Of a stretch of DNA of 43,001 bases, positions 33,856-42,428 are shown piece after piece; the first letter of the stretch is position 1; every line of letters starts with the position of its first letter. This DNA comes from Candidatus Thorarchaeota archaeon AB_25 (lineage in GTDB: Archaea; Asgardarchaeota; Thorarchaeia; Thorarchaeales; Thorarchaeaceae). The notes beneath the pieces are model-generated. The model was not told the origin of the DNA. It saw only the letters and a list, made by a program, of their open reading frames with translations, and searched no databases. Location of the stretch: NCBI GenBank assembly GCA_001940705.1, contig MEHG01000007.1, forward strand, positions 1 through 43,001, given 5' to 3'. A program made the translations under genes and the position numbers.

Positions 33856-33915
33856 TGTTCTCACCAATACTGCAATTCATGGAGTGGGAGATATTATGTA
33901 TTGTGGCATACTGTG

Positions 33916-35190
33916 TTATTGACTGCCTGGTGTGTCCACACTCTCAAGAACTCGGTCTGCGGATTTTTTCACCTTAGGTCTGTATCCGCGTGTAGTGTAG
34001 ACACGCACTGGCTTTAGGATTCTTGAGAAGCTCCTAGCCATTGGACTTAGGTCAGTAGCATGCCAAAATTCGTAGCCGCTTGACCCTCGTTCAAAGAGTG
34101 CTAGATCTTCAAAACCAAATCGTCCAGGATAAAAGGTCACTGAGATTCTGTCTGGAAAGTCGATGTAGACATGACCAGGATCGATTCCAGCATCATCAGC
34201 GATCTCCTTCTCAAGCCCATATATCCCGTCAGCTGTAGAAAGTCTCCCCAAGAATGTTGGATCTGATATGGCTCTGGAACTAGCCAACTTAATGAGATTC
34301 CTTCTACTGAAGTCATCAAAGATGCGATTAGCAGTACGAATCTCCTCGCTGTCATCAGGATTGACATGGAGTAAACGGTGGAGAAAAGTCAGGTCATCGC
34401 ACCTCAGATATGATTCTGAATCTTCTGTAGGCAAGGCAAAGAGTTGCGACCCAGCCTCATCTAAGACTCTGAGTAACATGAGCTCTGCAGCTCGTACAGT
34501 CTTATGGAAGTAGACAGCTTCGAACATATTCGCTGCTGCAGACAAGTAAGACTCGAGAGTGAATAGAGAACTCCGTTCAACAGCGATCTTATTCTTCGCA
34601 ATCCTTGTTGCAGAGAACAGTCTTCTGAACTCTAGCTGGGCATATTCTACTCCTGCAAAGTATGAGTCCCGTATAAGATCGTCAATTAGCTCTGGGTTAA
34701 TGGGACAATGGATAAGATCAAGTCGGAGTCCCCTTATTGGGATTCCTTTGTGAATGAGGTCAATTACCTCATTTTTCGTAAACCCATGTTTTTCAACTAA
34801 ATCTCCAACTGTTGACTGCTCGACGATTATCTTGGCAATCTTTGGTCTGTCAACACCTCGCACAGAGAGGTACTCCTCGGAAACATTCGCCCATGGTCCA
34901 TTGGTCAGCATGAGCAGGAGGGATGCCAAACGACCCTTGAGCACCTCATCAACTTCTCCGCCTAAGTACTCCAAAAATACTTCAGTCATGTGCATAAAAC
35001 CAAAGGTTCTACCCATTAGAGAAATAGCTGCTCCAGGGTATACAAGAGAGAGACCGGCAGGTCCCTGAATGTATCGGAGTCTCTGACTTAGTCGTAAATC
35101 AATGATTTCTTTCTCCAATGCAGTGAGAGAAACATAACCATGAATCGGATCCTTGATTTTTAAGACGGTGGGGAAATCTGCTATTGGCAT
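33916..35190 (-). CDS. Catalytically dead HD-domain protein (dNTPase-like fold)
   Basis: 424 residues from ATG 35190. The family frame is clear: DPIHGYVSLTALEKEIIDL, QRLRYIQGPAGLSLVYPGA, then IDDLIRDSYFAGVEY and FEAVYFHKTVRAAE, as in SAMHD1-like/YpgQ-type HD phosphohydrolases. The metal site is destroyed. The usual HTRFEHSLG is AISLMGRTFG (His to Arg61), and the usual LLHDIGHGPFSH is LLLMLTNGPWAN (His-Asp to Leu93-Met94, His to Asn97). Only the distal Asp170 remains. It cannot be a normal HD hydrolase. A regulatory or nucleotide-sensing role is possible. A TATA-like GATACAAT near 35224 fits a leader of about eight bases. Four genes follow on the same strand. Confidence 0.75.
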   Translation of the reverse strand: MPIADFPTVLKIKDPIHGYVSLTALEKEIIDLRLSQRLRYIQGPAGLSLVYPGAAISLMGRTFGFMHMTEVFLEYLGGEVDEVLKGRLASLLLMLTNGPWANVSEEYLSVRGVDRPKIAKIIVEQSTVGDLVEKHGFTKNEVIDLIHKGIPIRGLRLDLIHCPINPELIDDLIRDSYFAGVEYAQLEFRRLFSATRIAKNKIAVERSSLFTLESYLSAAANMFEAVYFHKTVRAAELMLLRVLDEAGSQLFALPTEDSESYLRCDDLTFLHRLLHVNPDDSEEIRTANRIFDDFSRRNLIKLASSRAISDPTFLGRLSTADGIYGLEKEIADDAGIDPGHVYIDFPDRISVTFYPGRFGFEDLALFERGSSGYEFWHATDLSPMARSFSRILKPVRVYTTRGYRPKVKKSADRVLESVDTPGSQ

Positions 35191-35304
35191 TTATAATTCA
35201 ACCACTTTCTTCGACACCCAAATTGTATCAAAAACCCTGAAATACCTACGCTTCTTTGCTGCTAGGAGAACCTTCTTGAAGGGTTTTGTATCGGGCAAGA
35301 TAAC

Positions 35305-37137
35305 ATGAAACGTCTGTGGATTCTAAGTGTATTGGTACTATTATTAGTCATGCCCATGGTTCCAAGTGTGGATATTGCACCAACTGAAAATACCGTGCAG
35401 GCTGATACTCCATCAGATATCCTAACAAGAGTCTATGGTGAAGATTACTCAGAGGACATATTCGCAGAGGTTTCACTGTCTAGTTACACTGGTTTTGTAC
35501 AGAAATTTACTGAGAACGGTTCGAGATGGATCCTGGACTACTCCATGGCAACTGCAGGAGCTAACATGTACGCCAGGAATTACATTATACAACAGTTAGA
35601 AGAACTCTCACATGGAAGAATTGAAACCGAGATAATTGGAAACTGTTTGAACGTTGTAGGAAAACTACCCGGATACCTCCCCGGTGATAATCCCGCATTT
35701 GCAATAACCGCGCATTATGACTCAGCTCAGGGGTCTCCAGGTGCTAATTGTGATGGGAGTGGGATAGCAGCAGTCTTGGAACTCGCCAATGTGATGTCGA
35801 TGTATGAGTGGCCGCTCGATATTTACTTCATCGCATTCAATGGTCTCCTCAGTTGGAACGGTATGGATGGCAGCCCACAGGTTGCGAGCGCTTTCGTGAG
35901 CAGAGGAATTGAGCTGCTGATGCTTTACAATGTTGACACACTCTTGGTCGGAGACGGTTCATTACCTATGGATGAGAGGGTCCAGTTTGGTTATTCAGAG
36001 ATGGGATACCACACTGGTCTTTACTGGGCAAATCTGGCTCGTCAGATGAGCAACAACATTGGAACGAACCTCATTGTTCCTGTTCCATCCAATTATTTCT
36101 ATCTCTGGGAATCCTCAGACCATTACCCTTTCTATCAAAACGGCTTTCCTGTGATGTGTGCATTTGAATCCGGCCTAACAAATGATGATGCATATCAGAG
36201 CTCAACTGATAGATGGAACAAAATTGGATACAGTTACAATCTTGGCCGAGAAGCAACCGCAGCGATTGGTGCGAGTATTGCCTATACTATGAGTCGTGGC
36301 TTGGGTGAACAGATAAGGATTGAGTCAGAATTCTCTCTCAGAAATGATGTTTGGGAACAGATCTATATAACTGTCACAACACCAACTATAATGAACATCT
36401 CAGCAAGATGGTTTGGCGGCACATCATCCTTCTACTTGTTTAATCCTGAGGGTACTCTGATAGCATCTAGAGAGTATAATCACTCTTCAGCATGGGGCCC
36501 ATCAGAAGTCCTCAGCCAGTCTGTGACTCAAAATGGGCAGTACACATTGATTGTGTACAACAGTCACAACAGTGTTGTTGGTTATGAGATCAGTGTCACT
36601 ATTGAGGCTGATATTGAGGGCAACGGTGTATTGGATAGTCAGGAATACTGGATCGACCCAGGGCTCTTTGAAACTGATCAAGACGGTGATGGTTTGAGTG
36701 ATGCGGAGGAACTGTTTCTAGGAACGAACCTTTTTCTTGCTGATTCGGACAACGATGCAATGCCTGATAAATACGAGGTCGATAACGGCTTTGATCCGAG
36801 AGACCCCTCAGATGGCAGCGAGGACGTGGACTCGGATGGATTAAGCAATGCGCAGGAGTATTCTGGAGGACTCAATCCCTTCTCCGCAGATTCTGACAAT
36901 GACTTGATCCCCGACCTCTGGGAGCTCGAGCATGGACTAAATCCATTGGAAGACGATGCGAATCTTGATCTTGACAAAGATGGAATCAGCAATCTCGAGG
37001 AGTACCTTAATGGAACGGACCCACAAGAGCCCGAGCCTATGGATATTCCTACAGAGCTGGTCGTCACACCAGTGTTACTAATTGCTGTAATCGGTGCATT
37101 TGTTTATATTCGTAGTAGAAAAGACCCATGGAATTAG
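35305..37137 (+). CDS. Secreted M28-fold protein with lost metal site, calcium-type repeats and membrane anchor
   Basis: 610 residues. Signal peptide ([17 protein letters not shown]), M28 aminopeptidase fold, a beta-sandwich (about 350-435), Asp-rich type-3-thrombospondin-like calcium repeats ([60 protein letters not shown]), and a C-terminal membrane helix. It aligns residue for residue with the next gene through the catalytic region. His137 and Asp211 are kept. The bridging Asp149 is Cys (GANCDGSG) and the catalytic/ligand pair Glu181-Glu182 is Leu-Leu. It should therefore be inactive as a peptidase. It is probably a surface-anchored binding partner or decoy of the active paralog, and is cotranscribed with it (13-base gap). 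Confidence 0.8.
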   Translation: MKRLWILSVLVLLLVMPMVPSVDIAPTENTVQADTPSDILTRVYGEDYSEDIFAEVSLSSYTGFVQKFTENGSRWILDYSMATAGANMYARNYIIQQLEELSHGRIETEIIGNCLNVVGKLPGYLPGDNPAFAITAHYDSAQGSPGANCDGSGIAAVLELANVMSMYEWPLDIYFIAFNGLLSWNGMDGSPQVASAFVSRGIELLMLYNVDTLLVGDGSLPMDERVQFGYSEMGYHTGLYWANLARQMSNNIGTNLIVPVPSNYFYLWESSDHYPFYQNGFPVMCAFESGLTNDDAYQSSTDRWNKIGYSYNLGREATAAIGASIAYTMSRGLGEQIRIESEFSLRNDVWEQIYITVTTPTIMNISARWFGGTSSFYLFNPEGTLIASREYNHSSAWGPSEVLSQSVTQNGQYTLIVYNSHNSVVGYEISVTIEADIEGNGVLDSQEYWIDPGLFETDQDGDGLSDAEELFLGTNLFLADSDNDAMPDKYEVDNGFDPRDPSDGSEDVDSDGLSNAQEYSGGLNPFSADSDNDLIPDLWELEHGLNPLEDDANLDLDKDGISNLEEYLNGTDPQEPEPMDIPTELVVTPVLLIAVIGAFVYIRSRKDPWN

Positions 37138-37150
37138 AAGAGGCCATAAT

Positions 37151-38971
37151 ATGAAACGAGGACTTCCAATCTTCCTCATCTTTATGTTCATACTTGTTAG
37201 TCCAGTGAATAATGAGATTGTTGTACTGGATGATGCCTCTACCTCGGTGCATGAACTAGCAGTTGCACCACCTGAAAGGGTCTATGGAGTGGACTATGCA
37301 CAACGAGTCTTCGATACAGTTTCCATGAGCTCATTTCAGAGCTACATCATAAAGCTCACTGAGAACGGGTCGAGACCCGCAGGAATCCCAACCGATTTGG
37401 GAGCAAAAAATATCGCTGCAAGAAACTGGATTGTTGATGAATTATATGCAGTTTCCAGTGGCAGAATTGAGGTGGAAGTCCTCGGAGAATACGCGTCAGT
37501 CTTAGGCAAACTACCGGGGTACTTACCTGTGGATGCACCAGCTCTCATGGTGGGAGGACATTATGATTCAGTTTCAATTGCACCAGGAGCCAATGACGAT
37601 GGCACTGGTGTCGCCGCATCCTTGGAACTAGCCAGGGTGATGTCGATGTATGAATGGCCATTAGACATCTACTTCGGATTTTGGAATGCTGAAGAGGTTG
37701 GGCTCCTGGGAAGCACAGAAGTCTCCCACATCATGAAGGACAGAAATATCGAACTCTTAGCATACTACAACGTGGACATGCTTTTAGTGCCAGACCCAGG
37801 AGCTCCGCAGGGCGCCCAGGTTCTGATGGTATATCCCATTGGCTCATATCATGAAGGAGCATATTGGGCAGACTTAACCAGGGCGATGAGCCAGACTTAT
37901 GGCCAACATATGATTCAGCCAATCATGTCCATTGATTTCTCAGCATGGACACGTTCCGATCATTACCCATTTTCGCAACGGGGATACACCGCGCTCTTTG
38001 CACATGAGAGTGGTTTTGCATATGACACAGCCTACCACACACCACTAGACAGATGGAACAATCCTCTCTATGACTATCCGGTAGCCACTGAGGCAGTAAA
38101 AGCAATTGGGAGCGCTATGGCATTTACTATGGCGAGAACCTATGGAGAACCTACAACATATGATCTAAGTTTTACATTAGTAACTAGTCATGAGAGAAAT
38201 TTCACATTTGCAATCAGTACTCCTACTGCAATCAACGTGACGTGCCGATGGTTTGGTGGTGGTACAACAATTTCGCTCTATAATCCCAACGATCAGCTTG
38301 TGACTCAAATGGTTGATCCTGATGCATCTCCATGGGAACATACCCAGATAATCAGTGAGCACGTGGTTTCTAAAGGACTATACAGATTGCACATTGCCAA
38401 TACTGGCGGAACAGGTGTTGGACATGAATTGAAATTGTCCTATGAAACTGATATCGATGGTAATGATATACTTGATAGTGAGGAGTTCTGGTTTGACGAC
38501 GAGTACTTCTCTTTGGATTCAGATCTAGACACAATTAGCGACGCTCAGGAGATGTTTATTGGTACAAATCGTTTCTCAAACGATTCAGATTCAGATACAC
38601 TCCCTGATCCTTGGGAGGTTGAACACGAACTCGATCCCCTAGACCCAAGTGATGCGGAAGGAGACAATGATTCTGATGGTGTTCTGAATCTAGTTGAATA
38701 TCTTTACAACTGCAACCCAAATCACCCGGATTCGGACTCGGACACAATGCCAGATCTATGGGAGATTCAGAATGGGCTTAATCCTGCAGTCGATGATTCC
38801 TTAGAAGACCCAGACAACGATGCTGTGACGAACGTCAAAGAGTATGAGGATGGTACAGATCCACAATATGCAGAGTTTAGACCAGAGCGACTTGTTATAC
38901 CGGGACTTATAGTTGGCTCTGTTGCAGCAATAGTAGTGGTGGCATACAAAACGATTCGAAGAAGAACCTGA
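37151..38971 (+). CDS. Secreted, membrane-anchored M28 metallopeptidase
   Basis: ATG 37151 follows AGAAGAGG at about eight bases, giving 606 residues. The frame opens earlier, inside the preceding gene, without a ribosome site. Signal peptide (LPIFLIFMFILVSPV), then an intact M28 site: GHYDS (His137), APGANDDGTG (Asp149), NAEEVGLLGS (Glu181-Glu182), YYNVDML (Asp) and SDHYPF (His). A beta-sandwich, Asp-rich calcium-type repeats (DLDTISDAQE, DSDSDTLPDPWE, DNDSDGVLNLVE) and a C-terminal helix (LVIPGLIVGSVAAIVVVAY) follow. It is likely a two-zinc aminopeptidase or carboxypeptidase acting outside the cell on peptides. Its dead paralog is immediately upstream. Confidence 0.88.
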   Translation: MKRGLPIFLIFMFILVSPVNNEIVVLDDASTSVHELAVAPPERVYGVDYAQRVFDTVSMSSFQSYIIKLTENGSRPAGIPTDLGAKNIAARNWIVDELYAVSSGRIEVEVLGEYASVLGKLPGYLPVDAPALMVGGHYDSVSIAPGANDDGTGVAASLELARVMSMYEWPLDIYFGFWNAEEVGLLGSTEVSHIMKDRNIELLAYYNVDMLLVPDPGAPQGAQVLMVYPIGSYHEGAYWADLTRAMSQTYGQHMIQPIMSIDFSAWTRSDHYPFSQRGYTALFAHESGFAYDTAYHTPLDRWNNPLYDYPVATEAVKAIGSAMAFTMARTYGEPTTYDLSFTLVTSHERNFTFAISTPTAINVTCRWFGGGTTISLYNPNDQLVTQMVDPDASPWEHTQIISEHVVSKGLYRLHIANTGGTGVGHELKLSYETDIDGNDILDSEEFWFDDEYFSLDSDLDTISDAQEMFIGTNRFSNDSDSDTLPDPWEVEHELDPLDPSDAEGDNDSDGVLNLVEYLYNCNPNHPDSDSDTMPDLWEIQNGLNPAVDDSLEDPDNDAVTNVKEYEDGTDPQYAEFRPERLVIPGLIVGSVAAIVVVAYKTIRRRT

Positions 38972-39925
38972 TTGATATCTGAAGTGGACACTTGCCAAAG
39001 ATTCAAATTCTATGTGAACATCCGCAACATCGGGACCGGTGAGAAGTTTTTGTACATACCGAGTAAGAGGTCACTACGGCTGGTCGAGATTCAGGAAAGC
39101 GTTCTTCCTGAAGATGAGTGGTTGATAGGAGTCTCTGATCTCGGTTATTTCCAAGGTGTAGGGTACTCTATGCCCCTTGTCAACGAGGGTGAGGAAACAA
39201 CTGAATCCGAAAACCTCTATGCTTTCCTCCCCGGGTTGTTCTACTGTTCAGCCCAACAAACATCAGTTGACGCTGTGTTGATTGAAGTTACTCACAAGAG
39301 CTTATCAGGAGTGATGCTGCCCAGCTTCAGACCAGAGGATGTCAGAACCTTTGATGTCGCTGGTGGAATCGTTCTTGACGAGATGGGACAAATCAAACCT
39401 GTTGAGATTACGATTGACACTCTTGGTAGTTTCGGAGTTGAATCATTTCTGAAAGACTCCGGGATTGGCCTTGAAACATTCAGTTACAAAAGGGAGATTC
39501 AAATCGCGTCGCATCTTGCTGAGAGGATTCCTCTTAGTGACTTAAAGAGAGCATATGTTTCAAGCTCATTCTTACAGACTAGACTCACGAAATTACTTGA
39601 TGATATTGAGTTCTATGGGCTAAAGCCCCGAATGAGGGTTTATGTTAGAAATAGAAGCAATCCATATGGTACGGTGGTTGATGTAAGGTACAGGGGTCTA
39701 GATGATGTCATTGAGTTTGACTCTGGAAAGAGCCTCAAGGTCCCCGATAATGCTGAGTTGGAAAAAGAACTAGGAAACCTGTCCTTTTCAAAGATGGTTG
39801 ACTCGGGCGTGGAAATTGATGTAGAGAGAGCAATTCTTGATATGCTCCTTTACATCAGATTCGAGCTCGAGGGAAACGTGACCCGTCAGGACGTCTTGAA
39901 TAACCTGTTTGAGGAGGATGGTTGA
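38972..39925 (+). CDS. Unrecognised protein, cotranscribed with M28 peptidases
   Basis: 317 residues from TTG 38972, which directly follows the stop codon of the M28 gene; GTG 38984 is an alternative. It is mixed alpha/beta with no signal peptide or membrane helix, so likely cytoplasmic. The middle is rich in beta (YCSAQQTSVDAVLIEVTHKSL), and a segment near residue 225 (RVYVRNRSNPYGTVVDVRYRG) looks like a small SH3-type barrel. The C-terminal ~40 residues are helical. I do not recognise a family. The ATG of the next gene overlaps its stop (TGATG), implying the two products are made together and may interact. Confidence 0.6.
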   Translation: MISEVDTCQRFKFYVNIRNIGTGEKFLYIPSKRSLRLVEIQESVLPEDEWLIGVSDLGYFQGVGYSMPLVNEGEETTESENLYAFLPGLFYCSAQQTSVDAVLIEVTHKSLSGVMLPSFRPEDVRTFDVAGGIVLDEMGQIKPVEITIDTLGSFGVESFLKDSGIGLETFSYKREIQIASHLAERIPLSDLKRAYVSSSFLQTRLTKLLDDIEFYGLKPRMRVYVRNRSNPYGTVVDVRYRGLDDVIEFDSGKSLKVPDNAELEKELGNLSFSKMVDSGVEIDVERAILDMLLYIRFELEGNVTRQDVLNNLFEEDG

Positions 39926-41454
39926 TGAGCTCTGACCTTGGGTCTATGGCAAGAGCAATTGTTGACAACGTCCATCAGACCTGGCTCTATAGAGCAATTG
40001 AGGGGTGGTGCAGGAAGGACGCTCTTGAGTTGAGAGAAGATCTTGGACTTGCTAGTTTCTCTATCACTTCCTCAGATCCTCTGGAAATGTATCAAACAGT
40101 CAAGAAGCATTTACTCTCTAAGACTTTCCATAATGATGAAACTATGCAGTTCCTCATGGATGCTCCCCGCTGGGTAGGTTTCACATTGGACAACGATGAG
40201 TTCCAGTCAGGTCAACAAATCATCAATGCTGCAAAAAATGAGGCAATTGCACTACTTTGGCTGATGGCAATTCCTAAGCTCATCATTAGTCCGACTATAA
40301 TGCCTGAGGAGTACCCAATTGATGGCATAATGCAGTTCATTGGCAACCTAATGAAATCAGATGAGTCACGAGATTCACTTGTGAAGCATATGTCTAGTGC
40401 AATGGAATCCCGAGGTATACATGACATCGTATTCGAACCTAATCCCATCGGTAGAGGGTATACAATTGATGAAACAATGAGGGCTCAGAGGCTCAGTTCA
40501 CTTGTCGCTATGGTGATAATGCGTTCAACTAAGTACCCCTTTGACATTGATCAAGTATTCCCGCTCAATGAGGAACAGATAGTTGAAGAAACAGCAGCAT
40601 ACATAGCATCAATGCAAGCCAAGACAATGTTGAAGAATCAAATCACTGGGGGCGCAATGCGAAGACCTTTTGATTGGCCTCTAATTGGAAATCCCAAGAT
40701 TTGTAGTAGATTATTCAAAACATTGGATGTACTGAAACATTATGCTTCAAAAATAACAACGTGTTCACTATATTCATCTGAAATCGCAGGAGAGAGTGTT
40801 CCCTGGGGCCAACGAGAATTCATTTCATTCCTGTTGCATGAGCTTACAGACAATTACTCGGAGATACACAGAATTCGTCATGGCAAAAGTAAGAGCAGCG
40901 AACTTGACCATTTCATAAAATTACTCACAGGAGAAAATATCGAGATTGCGGAGAGACTCTCGCAGGAGTATGATCCCGGAGCTGCTTTGTTTGAGGAGTT
41001 GAAAGATTACAAACAGAAAGCGAAGATTGGGGAGAAACCTCGAATTACTCCTGAACGTCGTTTCAGAATCATACTCGCTTCACTGAAACAGAAGGTTTCA
41101 GAAGAAACATTGGAAGAAATAGCATCAGATGAGATCATCGACCAAATCATCGAAGCTTTCGATGTAATAATCGAGGTAGTTGAAGGTCACAGGAGCTCAC
41201 TTGGTGAGGAAACAGAGAGATTCGCTCATGCCCTCTGTTTTGAAACAGCTTATCGAATATTGCAGCTTCTTGATGTTGGAGATGCACTCATGGATCTCCC
41301 ATGGGTTTCAAGGTTCATTGCTGAGGAGTCAGCTCGTTCAGACATATCTATTGGAGATATAGACCACTTAGATGAGGAACACCGCATCAGGAGAATTGTT
41401 TCAGCATACGCAGGTGGTCTCACATACCTGATTCTCCAAAGTTTAGAACAGTAA
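39925..41454 (+). CDS. Unrecognised helical protein, coupled to the preceding gene
   Basis: 509 residues from ATG 39925, with GGAGG nine bases ahead and a TGATG overlap with the upstream stop. The sequence is predominantly helical and soluble, with no signal peptide and no cysteine or nucleotide-binding motif. Segments such as EFISFLLHELTDNYSEIHRI and RFAHALCFETAYRILQLLD look like helical-repeat packing. A charged region (YKQKAKIGEKPRITPERRF) sits near residue 360. The protein ends in a helix. I do not recognise a family. As last gene of the four-gene peptidase run it may be the cytosolic partner of the gene before it. The following 60 bases hold no clear terminator. Confidence 0.6.
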   Translation: MSSDLGSMARAIVDNVHQTWLYRAIEGWCRKDALELREDLGLASFSITSSDPLEMYQTVKKHLLSKTFHNDETMQFLMDAPRWVGFTLDNDEFQSGQQIINAAKNEAIALLWLMAIPKLIISPTIMPEEYPIDGIMQFIGNLMKSDESRDSLVKHMSSAMESRGIHDIVFEPNPIGRGYTIDETMRAQRLSSLVAMVIMRSTKYPFDIDQVFPLNEEQIVEETAAYIASMQAKTMLKNQITGGAMRRPFDWPLIGNPKICSRLFKTLDVLKHYASKITTCSLYSSEIAGESVPWGQREFISFLLHELTDNYSEIHRIRHGKSKSSELDHFIKLLTGENIEIAERLSQEYDPGAALFEELKDYKQKAKIGEKPRITPERRFRIILASLKQKVSEETLEEIASDEIIDQIIEAFDVIIEVVEGHRSSLGEETERFAHALCFETAYRILQLLDVGDALMDLPWVSRFIAEESARSDISIGDIDHLDEEHRIRRIVSAYAGGLTYLILQSLEQ

Positions 41455-41517
41455 GCAGTTTTTCAATGGTTATTTCTTACTTGCAAAGGAATCCTCATAT
41501 CGAGGATAATGGACTAG

Positions 41518-42423
41518 CTACGTGAAAGTCCGCATGAGCATGTCCCATCTGTGCTGGATGAAGTCCTCGAACTCCTTGATCTTCTTGTCAGCCCGTTTTG
41601 GCTTATAGAGATGTGAGAATCGACCTTGCATCTTCAAGAACTCATCGATGGGTTTCCTCTTCTCAGGGTCCTGGAATCTCTTGCTATGTCTTCCGAGTGT
41701 GAACTCATCACCTACACGTTCCCATTGAATCCAGTATCCAGTCTCTACCGCAAGCTTTCCAATCTCGACTCCCTTCTCCACTGGATAATTCCATGCCTGA
41801 GGACAGGGTAGGAAGATGTGTCCAAATTTGGGACCCTCGAACTCACGTGCCTTCTTAACCTTATCAAAGAGGTCTCGAGGATAGGAAGTATTTGCTGTGA
41901 ACTGATATACGGGTTCATGAGCAGCCACGATGAAATCAAACATCTTTTCAGGCTCAGCCTTACCGAACCATGCAGTCGTTGTTTTAGCGTGAATTGGTGT
42001 GGCTCCAGAACTCTGAGTGCCTGTGTTGCTGTAGACTTGGTTATTGTAACAGATATACAGGAAATCGGTCCTCCGCTCGAACGCTCCGCTTAAGGCTTGG
42101 ATACCAATATCAAAGGTTCCACCGTCACCCGCCCACACCATCACTGTGGTATGGTCGTTGCCCTTTGCTTTTAACGCGGCCCTCACTCCTGATGCAGTGG
42201 CGGCTGATGCCATGAATGCAGTGTTGAGAACCGGAATACCAAGACCGCTTTTTGGCCAGAGTGACTGAACAACAGCTGTACAACATGCAGGGACAACTTG
42301 GATAACGTCTCCTTCGAGTGCCTTGTTAGCATGTCTGAGAGCAACCATGTCCTGGCAACCAGCACATGCCGCGTTACCCTTCAACACATATTCCTTGAGT
42401 GGCATTTCTTTAGTTGCTACCAT
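41518..42423 (-). CDS. porB: Pyruvate:ferredoxin oxidoreductase beta subunit (TPP-binding)
   Basis: 301 residues from ATG 42423, with GGAG eight bases ahead; a GTG three codons upstream overlaps the porA stop. The thiamine-diphosphate motif is GDGGTFDIGIQ (about 98-108) followed by YNNQVYSNTG. Cluster cysteines are in NAACAGCQD near the N-terminus, with another in LPCPQAW. TPIHAKTTT is the usual loop. With the alpha, gamma and delta parts it decarboxylates pyruvate oxidatively to acetyl-CoA, reducing ferredoxin, in the cytoplasm. A related 2-oxoacid enzyme is possible because specificity is set largely outside this subunit, but the wording fits PorB best. Confidence 0.92.
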   Translation of the reverse strand: MVATKEMPLKEYVLKGNAACAGCQDMVALRHANKALEGDVIQVVPACCTAVVQSLWPKSGLGIPVLNTAFMASAATASGVRAALKAKGNDHTTVMVWAGDGGTFDIGIQALSGAFERRTDFLYICYNNQVYSNTGTQSSGATPIHAKTTTAWFGKAEPEKMFDFIVAAHEPVYQFTANTSYPRDLFDKVKKAREFEGPKFGHIFLPCPQAWNYPVEKGVEIGKLAVETGYWIQWERVGDEFTLGRHSKRFQDPEKRKPIDEFLKMQGRFSHLYKPKRADKKIKEFEDFIQHRWDMLMRTFT

Positions 42424-42428
42424 TTCAC

